DNA of 64,000 nucleotides, from NCBI GenBank assembly GCA_030704615.1, contig CM060731.1, positions 66,010,756-66,074,755 of the forward strand, in the 5' to 3' direction. This DNA is from Takakia lepidozioides (lineage: Eukaryota > Streptophyta > Takakiopsida > Takakiales > Takakiaceae). The first letter of the stretch is position 1. The number at the start of each line of letters is the position of its first letter. This document shows positions 23,111-34,900 of the stretch, piece by piece. Under the pieces are notes generated by a model. The model saw only the letters and a program-made list of their open reading frames with translations, ran no database searches and was not told where the DNA came from. The translations under genes and the position numbers were made by a program.

Positions 23111-23689
23111 AATCATGAATACTTGCTGCTAGCAGTTGACACTGACGGCATGAAGTTCTTCCAGCAAACCCCAACCCTAATTATTACAGTATAATTCTAA
23201 ATTGCATCTACTTCTCTCTAGTGTAGTCCAACATGCATTCACCTTTTTGTCTCCATTGTCTCGCCATTGACTGGGGTCGGAAAAGTGTTCATTCCAAAGC
23301 TTCTCCTCATCTCTATTACCTGTTTTTGGATACTTTCATGCTGCCAAACAGAGCAAAACAGGCTGAAATAGGTCAAAGAAGAAGGTATCCTCACCACATT
23401 GTCCTTTACCTTGTATCATGACCCATAGAGGATTTGACCGACCATCAGCCCAAAAGGACCCCTTGTGTGTGCTGCTTGTATCTGTAGTCAAGTAATGTTG
23501 GATTGGTATGTGAGATCGAACCACCACGGTGCAGCTGAGCAGGCAGAGATTGAAACTCGGCCTGCTAAGACCAAGCTGACTCTCCCAAGAACGGCGAGCG
23601 TCTCCTCGTCTCGTCTCTCTCCCAAAAACAGCGAGCTCACAAGAATGTTGGGATCTTCTCCTCGTCTCCTCTCCTCGTCCTCTTCTCCT

Positions 23690-23811
23690 TCCTGCATCAT
23701 TTGCTCAAGAGTAGGAAGGTCTGCAAAGCCTCCATCCCACGCCCCTGCATATCCTGCGATCATCGCGTTCCATGACACAACATCAAATAGATGGTGAAAT
23801 GCAGGAGACAA
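23690..23811 (-). pseudogene. PPR motif fragment
   Basis: DVVSWNAMIAGYA followed by LEQMMQEG is one PPR motif. It is interrupted and then runs into a Glu/Arg-rich frame. It is upstream of and colinear with the fragment at 22790-23110, so both probably come from one decayed gene with about 600 bp inserted between. Confidence 0.65.
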
Positions 23812-23819
23812 AAAAGCCT

Positions 23820-24389
23820 AAGTCCCAGCCCGGTGAAAAGTTCAGCGGTGTAATCTTAAACCGTTAGATCTTAAACAATCTAGACCGTTAGATCCTGTAA
23901 AATCTAACGATTCAAAATAATTTCCGCCAACATACCACACATACGAGCCTTGAAGTTAGCAATGACTCAGTAGTAACATATGGCTGTGCTAGTGCAAAAC
24001 ATTCTCAACAGTCTAACGCTGAGCCCTTTGACAGTGTCCTGGTGAACCAATGGTGAGGGAATTTGTTCCAGGTTTTGCCCCCTTATCTACTATGCATTGT
24101 TCGGCTGGAAACTTTCATCTACTCAAGACAGTGAAAATCTTTCAGTCTTACCACATTCAGACCTCATGCACAGACCATACTAAAATGCAGCCCAGGTGTT
24201 TCGCAATCACTATTCAGAGTTAACTCCACTTGAGCACTGGGATTTGTTCCAGAAATCGACCCTGGCAGGTGCTACAGGAAGCTCAAGCAACTTTGGGCAC
24301 ATGGGAATGTACATCAATTCTGTTTTATGTAATTCAAGTGTAGTTGTTCTTATACTCCCTATTCTAGTTGTACAACATATACTACTCAC
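23820..24389. other. No recognisable gene
   Basis: I looked here on the minus strand for the C-terminal half of the B3 domain begun at 24572 and did not find it. Confidence 0.4.
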
Positions 24390-24572
24390 CAGGTAGCCCT
24401 TGCTGCTGGTAGTGTTGGTTATGACTATAAGAACACTTGGGTTGCTGGCCTTATGTGCACGTGCAGCCTCAAGAGCATTCCACTTCTTAACTGCTGCTGG
24501 AGTCTTTGCAGATACTTTTTTTCTTGATGCCAGCGGCAGAACTCCCGGCACCTGTATGTAAGCACCAGCCAT
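24390..24572 (-). pseudogene. Exon with the N-terminal half of a B3 domain
   Basis: Reads AVKKWNALEAARAHKASNPS then VLIVITNTTSSKGYL and stops at a perfect donor (CTG|GTGAGT) at 24390. This is the first half of a REM/ARF-type B3 DNA-binding domain, which recognises short DNA elements in plant promoters. The matching second half is not found downstream, so the gene is incomplete or rearranged. It is on the same strand as the B3 C-half at 24811-25990. Confidence 0.55.
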
Positions 24573-24810
24573 GGTCTATGAGAACCATCTCATTAGTGAA
24601 CCCATTAACCAAGGATTGCAAAATGGAGGTGGACTTAACAGGCAATACAACTTGGGTACTTGGTACTGGTAGTAAAGCCTTTGCTGTTAAAGTTTATTTA
24701 GGGACAGTATATTCAGAACTGCTTTAAGAAGAGCAGCATTGCTAACTTGGTTGCCAAGAAACATGCAATGCCTAGGATTGGTGGTTTAATGGCACACAGT
24801 TTCTTTTGCA

Positions 24811-25990
24811 TTAACTGCCCAGGCTGACCTTTGAATTGTCCTCAGGTTGCTTCAAGTTGTTGTCCAATCTTTCTCCTAGACTTCTTTCAAGACTGGACCC
24901 CTGTTCTGAAGATGCTCCCTCATCTGAACCTTGCACTCGCGGTTCAAACCTTGCACTCGTGGTCTTTTTCAATCCTCTGCCACTCCGAAAATCAGCTCCA
25001 ATGTCAATGAGGTCCTCTTCCTCGGCACTTTGTCTCTTGCATTCTGGACTTAAGCCCCTTTCGGGACTTGCGGATTGATTTGGTGTCAACGAATCCTGCT
25101 CAATATGCCCATCCGGACCTTGTGGTTTGGTATGTGGCTGCACCGGTGCTAATACATTGTGCAGTCCTCCATCTAGCATTTCCACGCTGCCATGGTCACT
25201 TGTATCATCACCCCTAGACAAAGAGAGCTTCTCTGCTCCAGCTTGTTGTGAACCCAAATCCTTCCTTGCAATTTTTGAGAAGGGTGATGGCAACAAGCAT
25301 TGCTCTAACATTGAAAAGCCTCTTTTCCTGTCATCATCTCTCTTTTCTCCAACGCAGAAGTTTCCATGGCCAGCTTTAGTCATGCCCTCATCTTCAAATA
25401 CAGCTGGCTTCATCATATGTTCATTGGCCTTTTGCTTGGAGGCCCCTCCCTCCCTCCTGAGCTTGAGCTTTTGCCCTAGCCTGGCAGCATAGTCTCTCCT
25501 CCTCAGGATTTTAAGGCATGAAGCAATGTTCTTCAGATATCTCCCAGAATGGTGGTTGATGTGTGGGGAAGGTATGACAGCCTTGTTGCTAGGCCCAGCA
25601 TCTATGCGTGGAGCAATTTTCTTCAAAGTAGCACTCTTTCCAGACCAATCATTGGTGTGAGAGGGAGGTATGACAGCCTCCTTGCTAAGCTCAGCATCTA
25701 CATGGACCCTCCCCCTGTGGTTGTTAGTCACTGGAGGGATAGCTTTCTCGCAGCCAGACTTGCTGTATACTTTGACAGCAAACTGCGAGTTTGCAATGAG
25801 GGTGAATGTCAGAATGTGATCTCCTTTTTCGATGCTATGGTAGTCCAAAAATTCCCCAAAACCTGTCCTGAAGCCCAATCCTCTGTTGTATGCCAGACCA
25901 AGCTCGCAGACATAGCCAGTTGGTCCTTTCAGGGTAACCGTCTCTTCAATCTTGTAGCCGTAGTCCCTCATGAACATGGGAGGGATTCGT
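24811..25990 (-). CDS. B3-domain protein exon: C-terminal half of B3 plus long linker
   Basis: Starts TRIPPMFMRDYGYKIEETV (exon edge near 25990, before the first ATG at 25977). It continues through the B3 strands FGEFLDYHSIEKGDHILTF and ANSQFAVKVYSKSGCEK. About 300 residues follow that are basic, then Ser/Glu-rich and probably disordered. Three short repeats of the type AVIPPSHTN / AVIPSPHIN / AIPPVTNN occur at about 80-150. The exon either ends at the stop at 24811 or uses the donor AAAG|GTCAGC just before it to join the B3 N-half exon at 24572. The exon with the first half of this B3 was not found upstream. It may be a live multi-B3 gene or a partial copy. Confidence 0.65.
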
Positions 25991-27718
25991 GTGACAGAAG
26001 CAGAAAGTACTTAGAACATATATAATTTGCCAGAACTGTTTGGTGCATGACAACCTTTCCTGTTAGGACTAGTCGAAGGAGCTAGGTCTGTGAAAACCAC
26101 AATTCACCTTGCTTTTAAGTGTATTTTTCCAATCCTGCTAAAATATTGTTTACTTGAAAAGATTAACCATTCCTTGTTAGAGACAAATCCTGAGAAAGAG
26201 TGAAGATTTAAACAAAGAAAGAACTTTCTTACTTCCACAAAGCTTATAACGTCCAGAGGATTCCCGAGTGAACCAAAGAAAGTAGAGGTATTTTGAAGCT
26301 ACGTTGGGAAGCCCAAACGGCCCAGGGAACAACAAGAGAGAGAGAATTTTTTTAAAAATCAGTCCATGGAATGCTCAAAGAGCTTATGGGACAAAGGAAA
26401 GGAAAACAAGGGACAGATGAGAGAGAGGAGGGTGAGATACAATGTAACATTCTCCCAGGAGATGTCTGAAGATTCTTGACAGATATGGAGAGGGTCTTTG
26501 ACCAAGTCAAGATCACAGCCAATTCAAAGGTAGAAAGAGGGTGGGGTGAAGTGTTACCAGAAATAAGGAGCCGCTGCGTAGATTTTTGTCAGAAACCACC
26601 TTGACGAAAGAAGGAGCTCCTTGTTGGAGAGTAACTCAGTCATGATCTCCATGAGTTTCATAGCACATTTTCAAAGTGCACAATGCGCAAGCCATTTGAA
26701 ACTCAACCATATGAGGCTTTGCTTCTAGAGGCAGAGCTGTCACAACGAACGATCACCAACACGGCTAGATTGCAGTTTGGAGTTGGGCAGAAATCGCTAG
26801 CTCAAATTTCAAGGTCTATCCACGTGCTAAAAGGTGTCACAAAAACATAGCTGCCAGACTCATATGATAGAAAAAAAAACATTTGCTGCAGACGATGTCA
26901 CCGAAACCACAGACGTAGATGATGACAGACATAAATGCAGTGCGTCAAGACAAAAGGACAGTGCACGCATTGATCACTACTTGAAGTCCAGAGTCACCAC
27001 TTCCTCTGCAGACTAAACAATGCACGGGAAGCAGATCAAACGTAGAACCACTCAAATGGAGGCCTCAAGTAGATCGAACCTTACACACACGACAATCCCT
27101 ACTGAGTTTTGCCTCGTTGTGGTGCGCAATCCAAGGGGATGGCCACAATGTCATTCCATCTGTAACAAAGCCTAGTCTTAATAAGTACAATCTAGTGTTA
27201 GAATTTTCTGAATCCATCAGGCCACTTTAAATCAGATGGCCTCGTGTTGGAATCAGGGAGTCAGTCCAGTGTGGCTGATCATCTGAAAAACGTCTAGGAA
27301 AAAAAGAAAACTAATGAAGTGACTTGATCGGCTGCGATCCTGTAGTCGTCCGGATCATCTAGTAGGAGAAAAATCAAAGCTGCACTTGCAATTTGTACGA
27401 AAGTTCTTGTGGATCTCAGAATTGTTCCCCACAACTTTGCAATAAGTTCTCCAAGACTTAACTACTGCTGTCAAAGAGATGGAATGATGGCATTACATCA
27501 AGGCTGTAATCACTCTGCACTGAAGTAATGGTTTTGCTAAACTATTTGAAACGATGGAGAATCAGGGAGGGATGAACAGTTGCTATATTACTCAGAGAAA
27601 CCTCAGGCATTCGAAACTGGCATGGCAAGTCACTATTTGGAAACCCAAAATGAAGCCGGGCCTGGATGGCCACCCTGTTGTCTCCCAGATCTATCTCGAG
27701 ACTCCATTCAAGGGCGGC
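25991..27718. other. No recognisable gene
   Basis: Mixed DNA with short frames only. The first B3 exon expected here on the minus strand was not identified. Confidence 0.35.
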
Positions 27719-27830
27719 AGCTACGTAAGCCTGCAGCATTGTCCTCCAAGACGAAAGCTACATAAAGCCTGCAGCATGGTCCTCCAGGACGAATGCTACC
27801 TAAAGCCTGCAGCATGGTCCTGCTTCCTCC
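27719..27830. repeat. 38-bp tandem repeat, three copies
   Basis: CCTGCAGCATGGTCCTCCA recurs with a 38-bp period (CTGCAGCAT at 27731, 27769 and 27807). Confidence 0.85.
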
Positions 27831-28126
27831 TCCCAATGTCAAATCATGGCAGTAATGAGACTTGCTAAATACACTGCTAAGATGGTGGCTAGTTCGACCT
27901 GGGGATTGGTATGGCCTCGGGCAGCACAAGACGAAGGTAGTTGTGGCTGGTTAGCTTAATTCAGCTGATTACATCTATTTAGCTTGCCAGTTTCATTAAC
28001 CAGTGCTAAGTTGATTCCTGGGCATGTGCCATGCTGAGTAGATCAACATTATAATGCCTCGAAGGAAGATGGCATGGCCGCCTACATGGAGTTGCATCTG
28101 ACGCAACACTAGGTCGGACATTCACC

Positions 28127-28157
28127 AGTGTGAATGTTTAGCCAAAACATTCACACT
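28127..28157. repeat. Short inverted repeat
   Basis: AGTGTGAATGTTT at 28127-28139 is followed after 5 bp by its exact reverse complement at 28145-28157. The word GTGAATG resembles the family D arms. Confidence 0.75.
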
Positions 28158-28159
28158 GT

Positions 28160-29040
28160 CCATGTGTGGCACTAGAGACTTCTGTACGCATCTTTGCAAG
28201 CCACTTGGTGTGTAGCAGGAGTGAAAGAGACATGCAATAATGTTAATGGTACCAGTTGCTACTGGCAGCCATTGTCACTTATCTTGCGTACCACTGCTTT
28301 GAGTAATTCAAATGAGATGAACTAAAACACCCAAGTACGGTTGTGGAGTGGCCAAATTATGGCCAAGGCAAAAACTGCACTCCACCCATTAACAGCAGGC
28401 ACTGTAGAGTAGTAGTTGGAGATGGGACATCTGCCCCTGAAAAGACTCTTGATACCTCACACACATAAGCTGTGAAGACGTCAAGACCCATGTTTGGGCA
28501 GACCAACTCACATACATAAACACATCCTCTCCATATGACACCCAACAAAAAAGGGGCTTTCAAACCAACATCGCCAACCGGACAACAAGTGTAATCTAAA
28601 ACCATGTGGGGAGTCTTTGGATTGTTAGGCTTCCACACTGATTTTTGTGTTGATGCTTTTCCCAAAAGTATGGTAGAAGTGATGAAGCCTCTTGACTACT
28701 AACGAAGTCTCCCAAAGAGGATGATATCTAACGTTTGTAGGCGTGTATATTCAATCACAAGTTTCCACCCTCTCGAGCCTCCCGCCATCACCATCGCTTG
28801 TCACGTCTAGGGAGCAAGCAGGGGGCTGTAGAGGCAGGGAAGGTCCTGCCAACGGACGTGTATGACGTGTTGGAGCACGTAGCCATGGAGGAGGAGGAGG
28901 AGGAGGGAGATGTGAGTGGCAATCAAAGGACAACAAATGTTTTGGTGGGTTGTTTGGGTGCTGGTTTGGGAGTGTGCAATCAAACCCATGACTTTGAAGC
29001 CTCTGCCAAGAAACCTAATTGCAATGGAGCTTGAAATTAA
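28160..29040. other. No recognisable gene
   Basis: An ORF at 28798-29034 (+) has a Glu run but no other feature. I do not call it a gene. Confidence 0.35.
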
Positions 29041-29049
29041 AGCACATGC

Positions 29050-29590
29050 TGATTTCGGAGAATCTTGGAAAGCCTGTATGAAGTGAAATCAACAAACGTC
29101 TGAATTCCGATAGATTCCGATGCTGGTTTTACGAGAATCTTGGAAAGCCTCTTTTGAAACTTGTGTTCAACAAACGTTGAATTCTGATAGTTCTGATGCA
29201 CGTGAAGGACTGACTGACGCGTCAAATAAAGATCATCCGACGCGTATGACCGATGCTGAATTGGGGAGGATGGGTGCAGTGTGCCTGAGTCAAACCATAC
29301 ATTACCGAGTTTGTCTGAAGCTTGAAATCAAGTTTGCAGATGAACCCGGAACCCAGTGATTCTGAATCCTGGAGGATGTATCCGGGAGCAACACTACACA
29401 TTACCAAGCTTCTCCGAAGTTTGAAATCAAGTGTGCAGATTAGCCGGGAGCCAAACTATACATTACCAAGCCTATCTCAGGCTTCAAATGAAACAAACAC
29501 TGGATTCGTAACGTGTGCATGTTATCACTGAGCCAAAATGTACATTACCTACCCTGTGTGAGGCTTGAAAGTAAAAAAGCAAACCTTCTT
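29050..29590. repeat. Two diverged tandem repeats
   Basis: 29056-29205 has two copies of a roughly 76-bp unit containing GAATCTTGGAAAGCCT and TCAACAAACGT. 29280-29590 has four diverged units starting ACATTACC (29300, 29399, 29461, 29543), with TTGAAATCAAGT and CCGGGAGCC. Confidence 0.6.
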
Positions 29591-29699
29591 ATACTATCAG
29601 ATTTAAATCTCCAGTTATTCCTACAAGAAACCGCGAGAGCCCTCCGGCCTTACTTGGTTCCGGAGAGTGTCTCATCCACACCTCACATTCATGAATGAC

Positions 29700-30555
29700 C
29701 CATCCGGCTATCCATTGAATTTGAATTGATTTTGATGCATACAAACGATTCTAAAGAGTCCGTGGGCAGATTGACCTAGAGCCAAATGACATGTTACAGG
29801 GCAACAAGAAGACTGATGACCTGGCTTCGACTCTGGCAAGGCTTAGGCAGCAAGTGCAAGATGACCGCCAAGCACATGTCAAGGTGAGATGCATTATTGT
29901 GCACACAGACCACATCAGGAGTATCTTGTGCGTATTGGGGGACAGGCCCCAATTCTTGCAGTAGACAACATACAATTTGCTTGCCTTTGCGTAGTACAGC
30001 TTTTGGCAAAACCTGAGAGTCTCTAAAGTGAGAGTGTTCTTCTTGCAGACTGAGGTACTTTGGGCCCTCACAATGGGAAGTTTTTGCCCTAGTCTGGGAT
30101 TCCATAGAGAGCCAACAATTGCGTAGGCACTTTGGGTATACAGGTTAGAGGTTTTGCCCAAGTGTAGGAGTCTCTAAGGAGACAAGAGTATCTGCCTCAG
30201 ATCTAGTAGTAGGAAGGACAGAAGAAGCAATGGTTTGAAATAGAACTTATGGTACTTTGTATCTACTTCATTAATGGCCTCTACTTCTTAAACAGGTTAA
30301 GAAGAAATATAACTCTTATCCACTAGTAGAATTAGGACACATACTAACCTCGGTAGATGATCTCTCCATCTCAATCTGCAAGGTGTAGGAACTGACTCTA
30401 AAAGTGGCGAATGCCCGTGTGAGAGATGCATAGAGATAGGAAGGCATGCTTACCTGGTTGTAATGACGAGTAAATCCCTATGTAGGATTGTAGTATGATT
30501 GAGACTTTGATGATTCTTTAGGTCCCCATGTGCATTGCACATACATCCTCTTGAA
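29700..30555. other. No recognisable gene; weak internal repetition
   Basis: TTTTGCC..AGTCT..GAGTCTCTAA-like words repeat loosely between 29990 and 30190. No gene motif. Confidence 0.35.
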
Positions 30556-30559
30556 ATGG

Positions 30560-30850
30560 TTTGGCTTTGTTTGTGAGGGAGAGAAATGAAATGAAATGAA
30601 ATGAGAGAGAGAGATAGCTAGCTTTTTCATATCAGAATGGTGTCTTGTAGATGAAAATGGAGGCCACAGGGTGAGGGTGAAGCACCACACTTGGAAATAT
30701 CCTCATGGATCCTCATGGGTGAGTTGATTCATGGTGTTGTTTGTGAGGGAGCAAGAGAGAGAGAGAGAGAGCTAGCTAGCTTATATGAAATGGTGCACGC
30801 ATTGTAGATGAAAATCGAGGCTAACAGGGCGAGGCTGATGCACCACACTC
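30560..30850. repeat. Duplicated segment at the 5' edge of the E(z) relic
   Basis: 30560-30700 and 30738-30850 both run from TTGTTTGTGAGGGAG through a GA tract and AGCTAGCT to TGTAGATGAAAAT and GCACCACAC. The second copy leads into the first E(z) exon. Confidence 0.7.
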
Positions 30851-31139
30851 AAAGTCTGGCGGAGGGACTAGCAGATCGCATCAAGCAGGTTTCTAAAGGG
30901 CAGAGACCGGGAAGTCTTGAGTCCCAGTCCCTAAAAAACGTGCGACATCTGCAAAACTTGAGCAACCCTAGTGAAGTTGAAGCAGAGGATGAAACTGAAA
31001 CAAGGCAGGATGGGTTGCCAAATCGCACCATATCTATCATCTTTGGAAGTAGTCAAGGTGGCAAAACTGCTGTGCGTCATGAGACGCTTAGTTGGGTCGA
31101 GAATGTGCCACCATAGACAACTTGGATCTACTTGGACAG
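30796..31139 (+). pseudogene. E(z) Polycomb methyltransferase relic, N-terminal exon
   Basis: Reads from a helical Arg/Lys-rich start (EANRARLMHHTQSLAEGLAD) to WVENVPP, stop, TTWIYLDR, then the donor ACAG|GTATGTG at 31139. Plant E(z)/SWN/CLF proteins, the catalytic subunit of PRC2 that methylates histone H3 Lys27, have PPYTTWIFLDRN here. The TAG at 31114-31116 replaces the Tyr. The next exon completes the DRN in phase, which fixes the gene model. The 5' edge is the duplicated GA-rich segment, so the promoter and earlier exons are missing or unrecognised. Confidence 0.75.
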
Positions 31140-31512
31140 GTATGTGTGAGGAGAATGCCTAATTTATAAGAGTATGAGTGAGAACTTGCGGCCCAGATTT
31201 ACGGGTTTTATCATGTACAAGTGTGGGGAGGAGGAGAGAGAAAATATATATGAATGATTGATTTTAGGTAACTATAACTAATGCTACTCCCAGAAACAAA
31301 TGAACTATCAATGTTATATTGGCTCTTACACTTGGCAACTCTCTATCTTAAATCAAGGTGCGTTTGAGAGTGGGGTAATGCAGGAATCATCATATGGTGG
31401 TTAAGGAAAACTAATGCTACTCCAGAGACAAATGAACTTGGTTGAAGCTTTTTCATGTATACTTGTCAGTTTGCAAGTGTCTTATATCAAGGTTTGGGAG
31501 TGGGCAATGCAG

Positions 31513-31720
31513 AAATCACAGTATGGCAGATGATCAATCAGTCGTGGGACGATGCCGTCTTTATTATGACAATGATGTCATGAAACCCTCATTGCCAGTG
31601 ATCGCAAGGAAGAAGAGGGTGGGTGTGACCACATTAAGGAAGACCCTAAACATGACTTCACAAAGGGCGAGGACTACATCATCTGGTGCTTTCTCTCAAA
31701 TAGCCCCTTTACTTTCAACA
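31513..31720 (+). pseudogene. E(z) relic, second exon
   Basis: Opens after GGGCAATGCAG and reads NHSMADDQSVVGRCRLYYD, the highly conserved plant E(z) block (MAEDQSVVGRRRIYYD in relatives). A frame shift follows, and the next conserved acidic block continues as HETLIASDRKEEE and then FTKGEDYIIW. Splice phase with the exon before is exact (D|RN). Confidence 0.8.
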
Positions 31721-33065
31721 TCAGGGGCGAATTTTACTAGCTTGAGTCTTGTTTCCATGAATTTAACCTGTTCCTTAACTAATCATGTCTGTGGAAAGCT
31801 AGGCTCAAATTATAGTGCCTGGTTATTCAACATCAATCCTCCATCAACTAATGGTCTGGAAAGCTACAATTGATTTATGGTAGCCTTGTTAGTGAACAGT
31901 AGCTCCTTGAAAAATTCTTATTTCTATTCAAGCACTTTCTTGAAATCAATAATGACATTTGACCCACTCTTAGATTCACGAGTTCAAAGGCATGATAGAG
32001 AAGTATGAAAATATTTAATACACTCTAGACCTGCCTACGGTGGATGCTGTGTAGTCAAGCTTGTTCAGCTTCAAAACACTGAATGGTGAACACAGCTTAC
32101 CCTTGCCAGAACACTGTGAACTATTTCAGATCATTGCAAGAAACCACACCTTATTGCTGTAGCCATTGAGATTTATCAGGATAATTGCAAGACACCGAAC
32201 ATTATGAACATTTGCTACTTGTTTCTCAGGCTTACACACCCCATATTGTAAAATGGGGTGACTGCGTATGCATCACAACACCTCACAATCTATTGGTGGG
32301 CCAAGATTTGTGAGCTTTTTAATGGTAGTGACATTAACTCACATCAATAGTAGACAACAGATGTACCTATTGACCAATGCTTAGTGGATGGTAGGATACT
32401 AACATTTTGAGATGAGTGCCAGACAGTTTCAATCAACTAGGGCTTGGAGAAAGATGGCATCTGATCCACTAGGGCTACTGCTTGGAACTCAGCTCCAAAT
32501 GCGCTCGCACACTCTGAAATACAATTTAGTCTCAGGGAGCAGTAGAGAGCATACAATGACAAAGAACGAGTCATACCTCGGATGTAAGTATTGCCCAAGA
32601 AATTCTCTCACCTTGTGGATGTGCAGGATGGCTATCCAGGAGCAAGGGGTGAGTTCAGAGCTCATCCATGAGCTAAATTTATGGACATTGAACGGGAGGG
32701 TATTGAGGTAGTTAATAACGTCCTCTCTCACTCCGAACTTTGTCTTAACAAACACTTGTAAGGTCTCATCGAAGTATAGATTCCTTATGGCCTCCTAATG
32801 CAAAAAGTGAACCTCACATGTCATTGTGCTTCATGATATGCCCTCCACCTTACAGAATTACTGGAATTTTAACAAAGGTTTTATGATTGTGGTGGCTGCT
32901 TTTTGAGGGCCCCACTTTTCTGTCGTATTTCCTTTGAGCTTCCCGTGGACGTTTAATAAGGTCCTTTCTTTTTTGGCTCTGGTTTTGTTTCCTCTCTGGT
33001 TAAGACGAAGACTCCAAAGACAGACGTTTGTTGGGAAGAGCAATTCTTCCCCCGGCGGCCGGAAA
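31721..33065. other. Probable intron or degraded E(z) region
   Basis: No conserved E(z) block or other gene motif is visible. It lies between two colinear parts of the same relic. Confidence 0.4.
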
Positions 33066-33290
33066 ACGTCAGCTCAAGACCCGACTTGGGCTGATGCCTG
33101 GATAAAAGTTAAAGAAGCTGTCAATGAAGAATTGTGTGCTCCACTTCATGAAGATGTCACTTACAAACCAGAAGTTGCGGTGCAACAGCCGTCGGCCAAT
33201 GCAAGTGAACCCACAGATCTGCTTACAGCCCTGGATTCTTTGACAATCTCTTTTGCCGACGTCTACCACTTCTATCGAGTGTTGATGTGA
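33066..33290 (+). pseudogene. E(z) relic, third segment
   Basis: Reads ADAWIKVKEAVNEELCAPLH and then LLTALDS. A one-base loss follows, after which another frame gives FDNLFCRR. ALDSFDNLFCRRC is the signature just before the cysteine-rich part of E(z). The following CLVFDC block is not found. Confidence 0.7.
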
Positions 33291-33299
33291 GGGTGCCTC

Positions 33300-33960
33300 T
33301 CTCCCTGCTTTGAGACCTTCAAAACGTGTAACCAAACTCAACGTTCTGGGTGTAGATATAGATAATGGGCTATCAAACTGGTAGCATCACAGTCTCCTCA
33401 TGGTGTCAGTCCACTACTTATCCTCATCTCTCCTACTGTGCTACTACAGGTATTTACCTGAACTGAAATCTAAGTTTAAGCAGAGGTCATTCCAGTTGGC
33501 ATGCAGATGATGCTAACTTCCTCCCGTGTTTTCCTTACTGTAAACCCTACCTGCATTTTCCTGTATCTCTTATACATCAAATTCACTGTCTTATAACACC
33601 AGAGTCTGAAGTATTGCAAACAATGACATATCATCATTAAGCTTAGTTTGAATAAATGATGGTCTCGGAGTGGATCTGCGGTGAAGAATTAATTGAAGGT
33701 AACTTAAGGGTGACTGGTTGTGGCAATTGATTGCAAGTTGCATGGCTGATCCCAGCCTCTCATCCACCCAGTAAGCTTGACATGCTTGCTATATGTATAT
33801 TGCATACCCCTCCTTCCATTCTCTCGCTTTTCAAGTGAAATGAAACAGGAGTGAGAGGAGTGCTTGCATCTGGACGTCCTTACATGTTGAAGTTGGATTT
33901 TTATAATATGCCGTAGCTCAATAGGGACCAAGAAAATGTGTCCATGAACTCAATGGATTT
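33300..33960. other. Probable intron of the E(z) relic
   Basis: No gene motif. It ends in a good acceptor (TTTCTCTGCAG) at 33968. Confidence 0.4.
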
Positions 33961-33968
33961 CTCTGCAG

Positions 33969-34060
33969 AGTGAGAGGCAAGCCCCTTGGAGTGGCGCGAA
34001 CGAATCTGTTCCCCCGACTCCATGTGGCAAAGATTGCTACTCTTGGGGCCCCCAAAATTT
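33969..34060 (+). pseudogene. E(z) relic, fourth segment
   Basis: After the acceptor, one frame reads SERQAPWSGANESVPPTPCG and KDCYSW. This fits the KQAPW...PCGPHCY block that follows CRLHGCSQ in plant E(z). A TAA comes soon after. Confidence 0.65.
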
Positions 34061-34639
34061 CAGAGCTGTTTAAATGTGCTCACTTGTGGGCAGAATGGGA
34101 AGATCGTCTTAAAAAAATTCAAGGCATTACATCCATTAGCTGGGAAATGGTGGGACTGGATTGCACTACCCATTTGGAATTATGTTTGCCTTTGGTGGTA
34201 TCTTGAATGCATACAAGAGTTGGAGGCAGAAATTTCATCTTGGTGCAAAGCATACGACTACATCTGTTTTGAGGGGCTCAATGCAAATGGCAACAGCATG
34301 TTTATGAATCACGCATGTCATTTCGGGAGCTCATGAGCTGCGTAGGGGGTTTGATATAGTGCTGATGTTGGTAGCTCTGTTTCCATTTACTGGAAATTGT
34401 GCTGCTGGCAGTCTCGTCTCTCAATCAGTGAGCCACACTCTTCATCAATCATTGTGGAGTCTGGATGTCAATGAAGGAGATGAAGTCCCCTTTAGAAGTA
34501 GAGAGCAGCAACCAGTCTTTTCTCATTCTCAGAAAGAGGAGGAGAGCGAGGGGGAGGGGACAAAGGACTCTTGGGCAAAGAACTTGGGGGCCACATATGA
34601 CTCATCACTAGTGAGAGAAGCACTGGATAATACAGTTGA

Positions 34640-34900
34640 ATTTTCGCAAGAGCAATGGCATCTGAGAGTCCTGAGCTTCTGGGAGAGAAAGAACCTGACG
34701 TACGAGTAAGTAACATGTCAAAGGTTTTCAAGCGTCGAGAGACAAGAGCAAGGACAGAAGACGACATGTGCAAATCCTGGAAGTCTCAGCAAAGCCATGA
34801 AGAATCTATGGCATCCCATGAGAGTGGGATGCAAGAATAAATATGCAACTCAGCAGGAGGTATATGCTCCTCAACCATCAAAGCAAGGCACGCAATTGGA
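34640..34900 (+). pseudogene. Possible last retained E(z) segment
   Basis: An Arg/Ser/Glu-rich frame (VFKRRETRARTEDDMCKSWK, ending SHESGMQE) would fit the variable linker before the CXC domain. The CXC and SET domains, which carry methyltransferase activity, are not found before the dispersed repeats at 35.6 kb. Assignment is by position and composition only. Confidence 0.35.

Noticed and set aside
30808-31116. P-loop-like GSSQGGKTA suggesting an NTPase
   Set aside because: Lies in the E(z) relic just before the conserved TTWIYLDR block; no Walker B or other NTPase motif.
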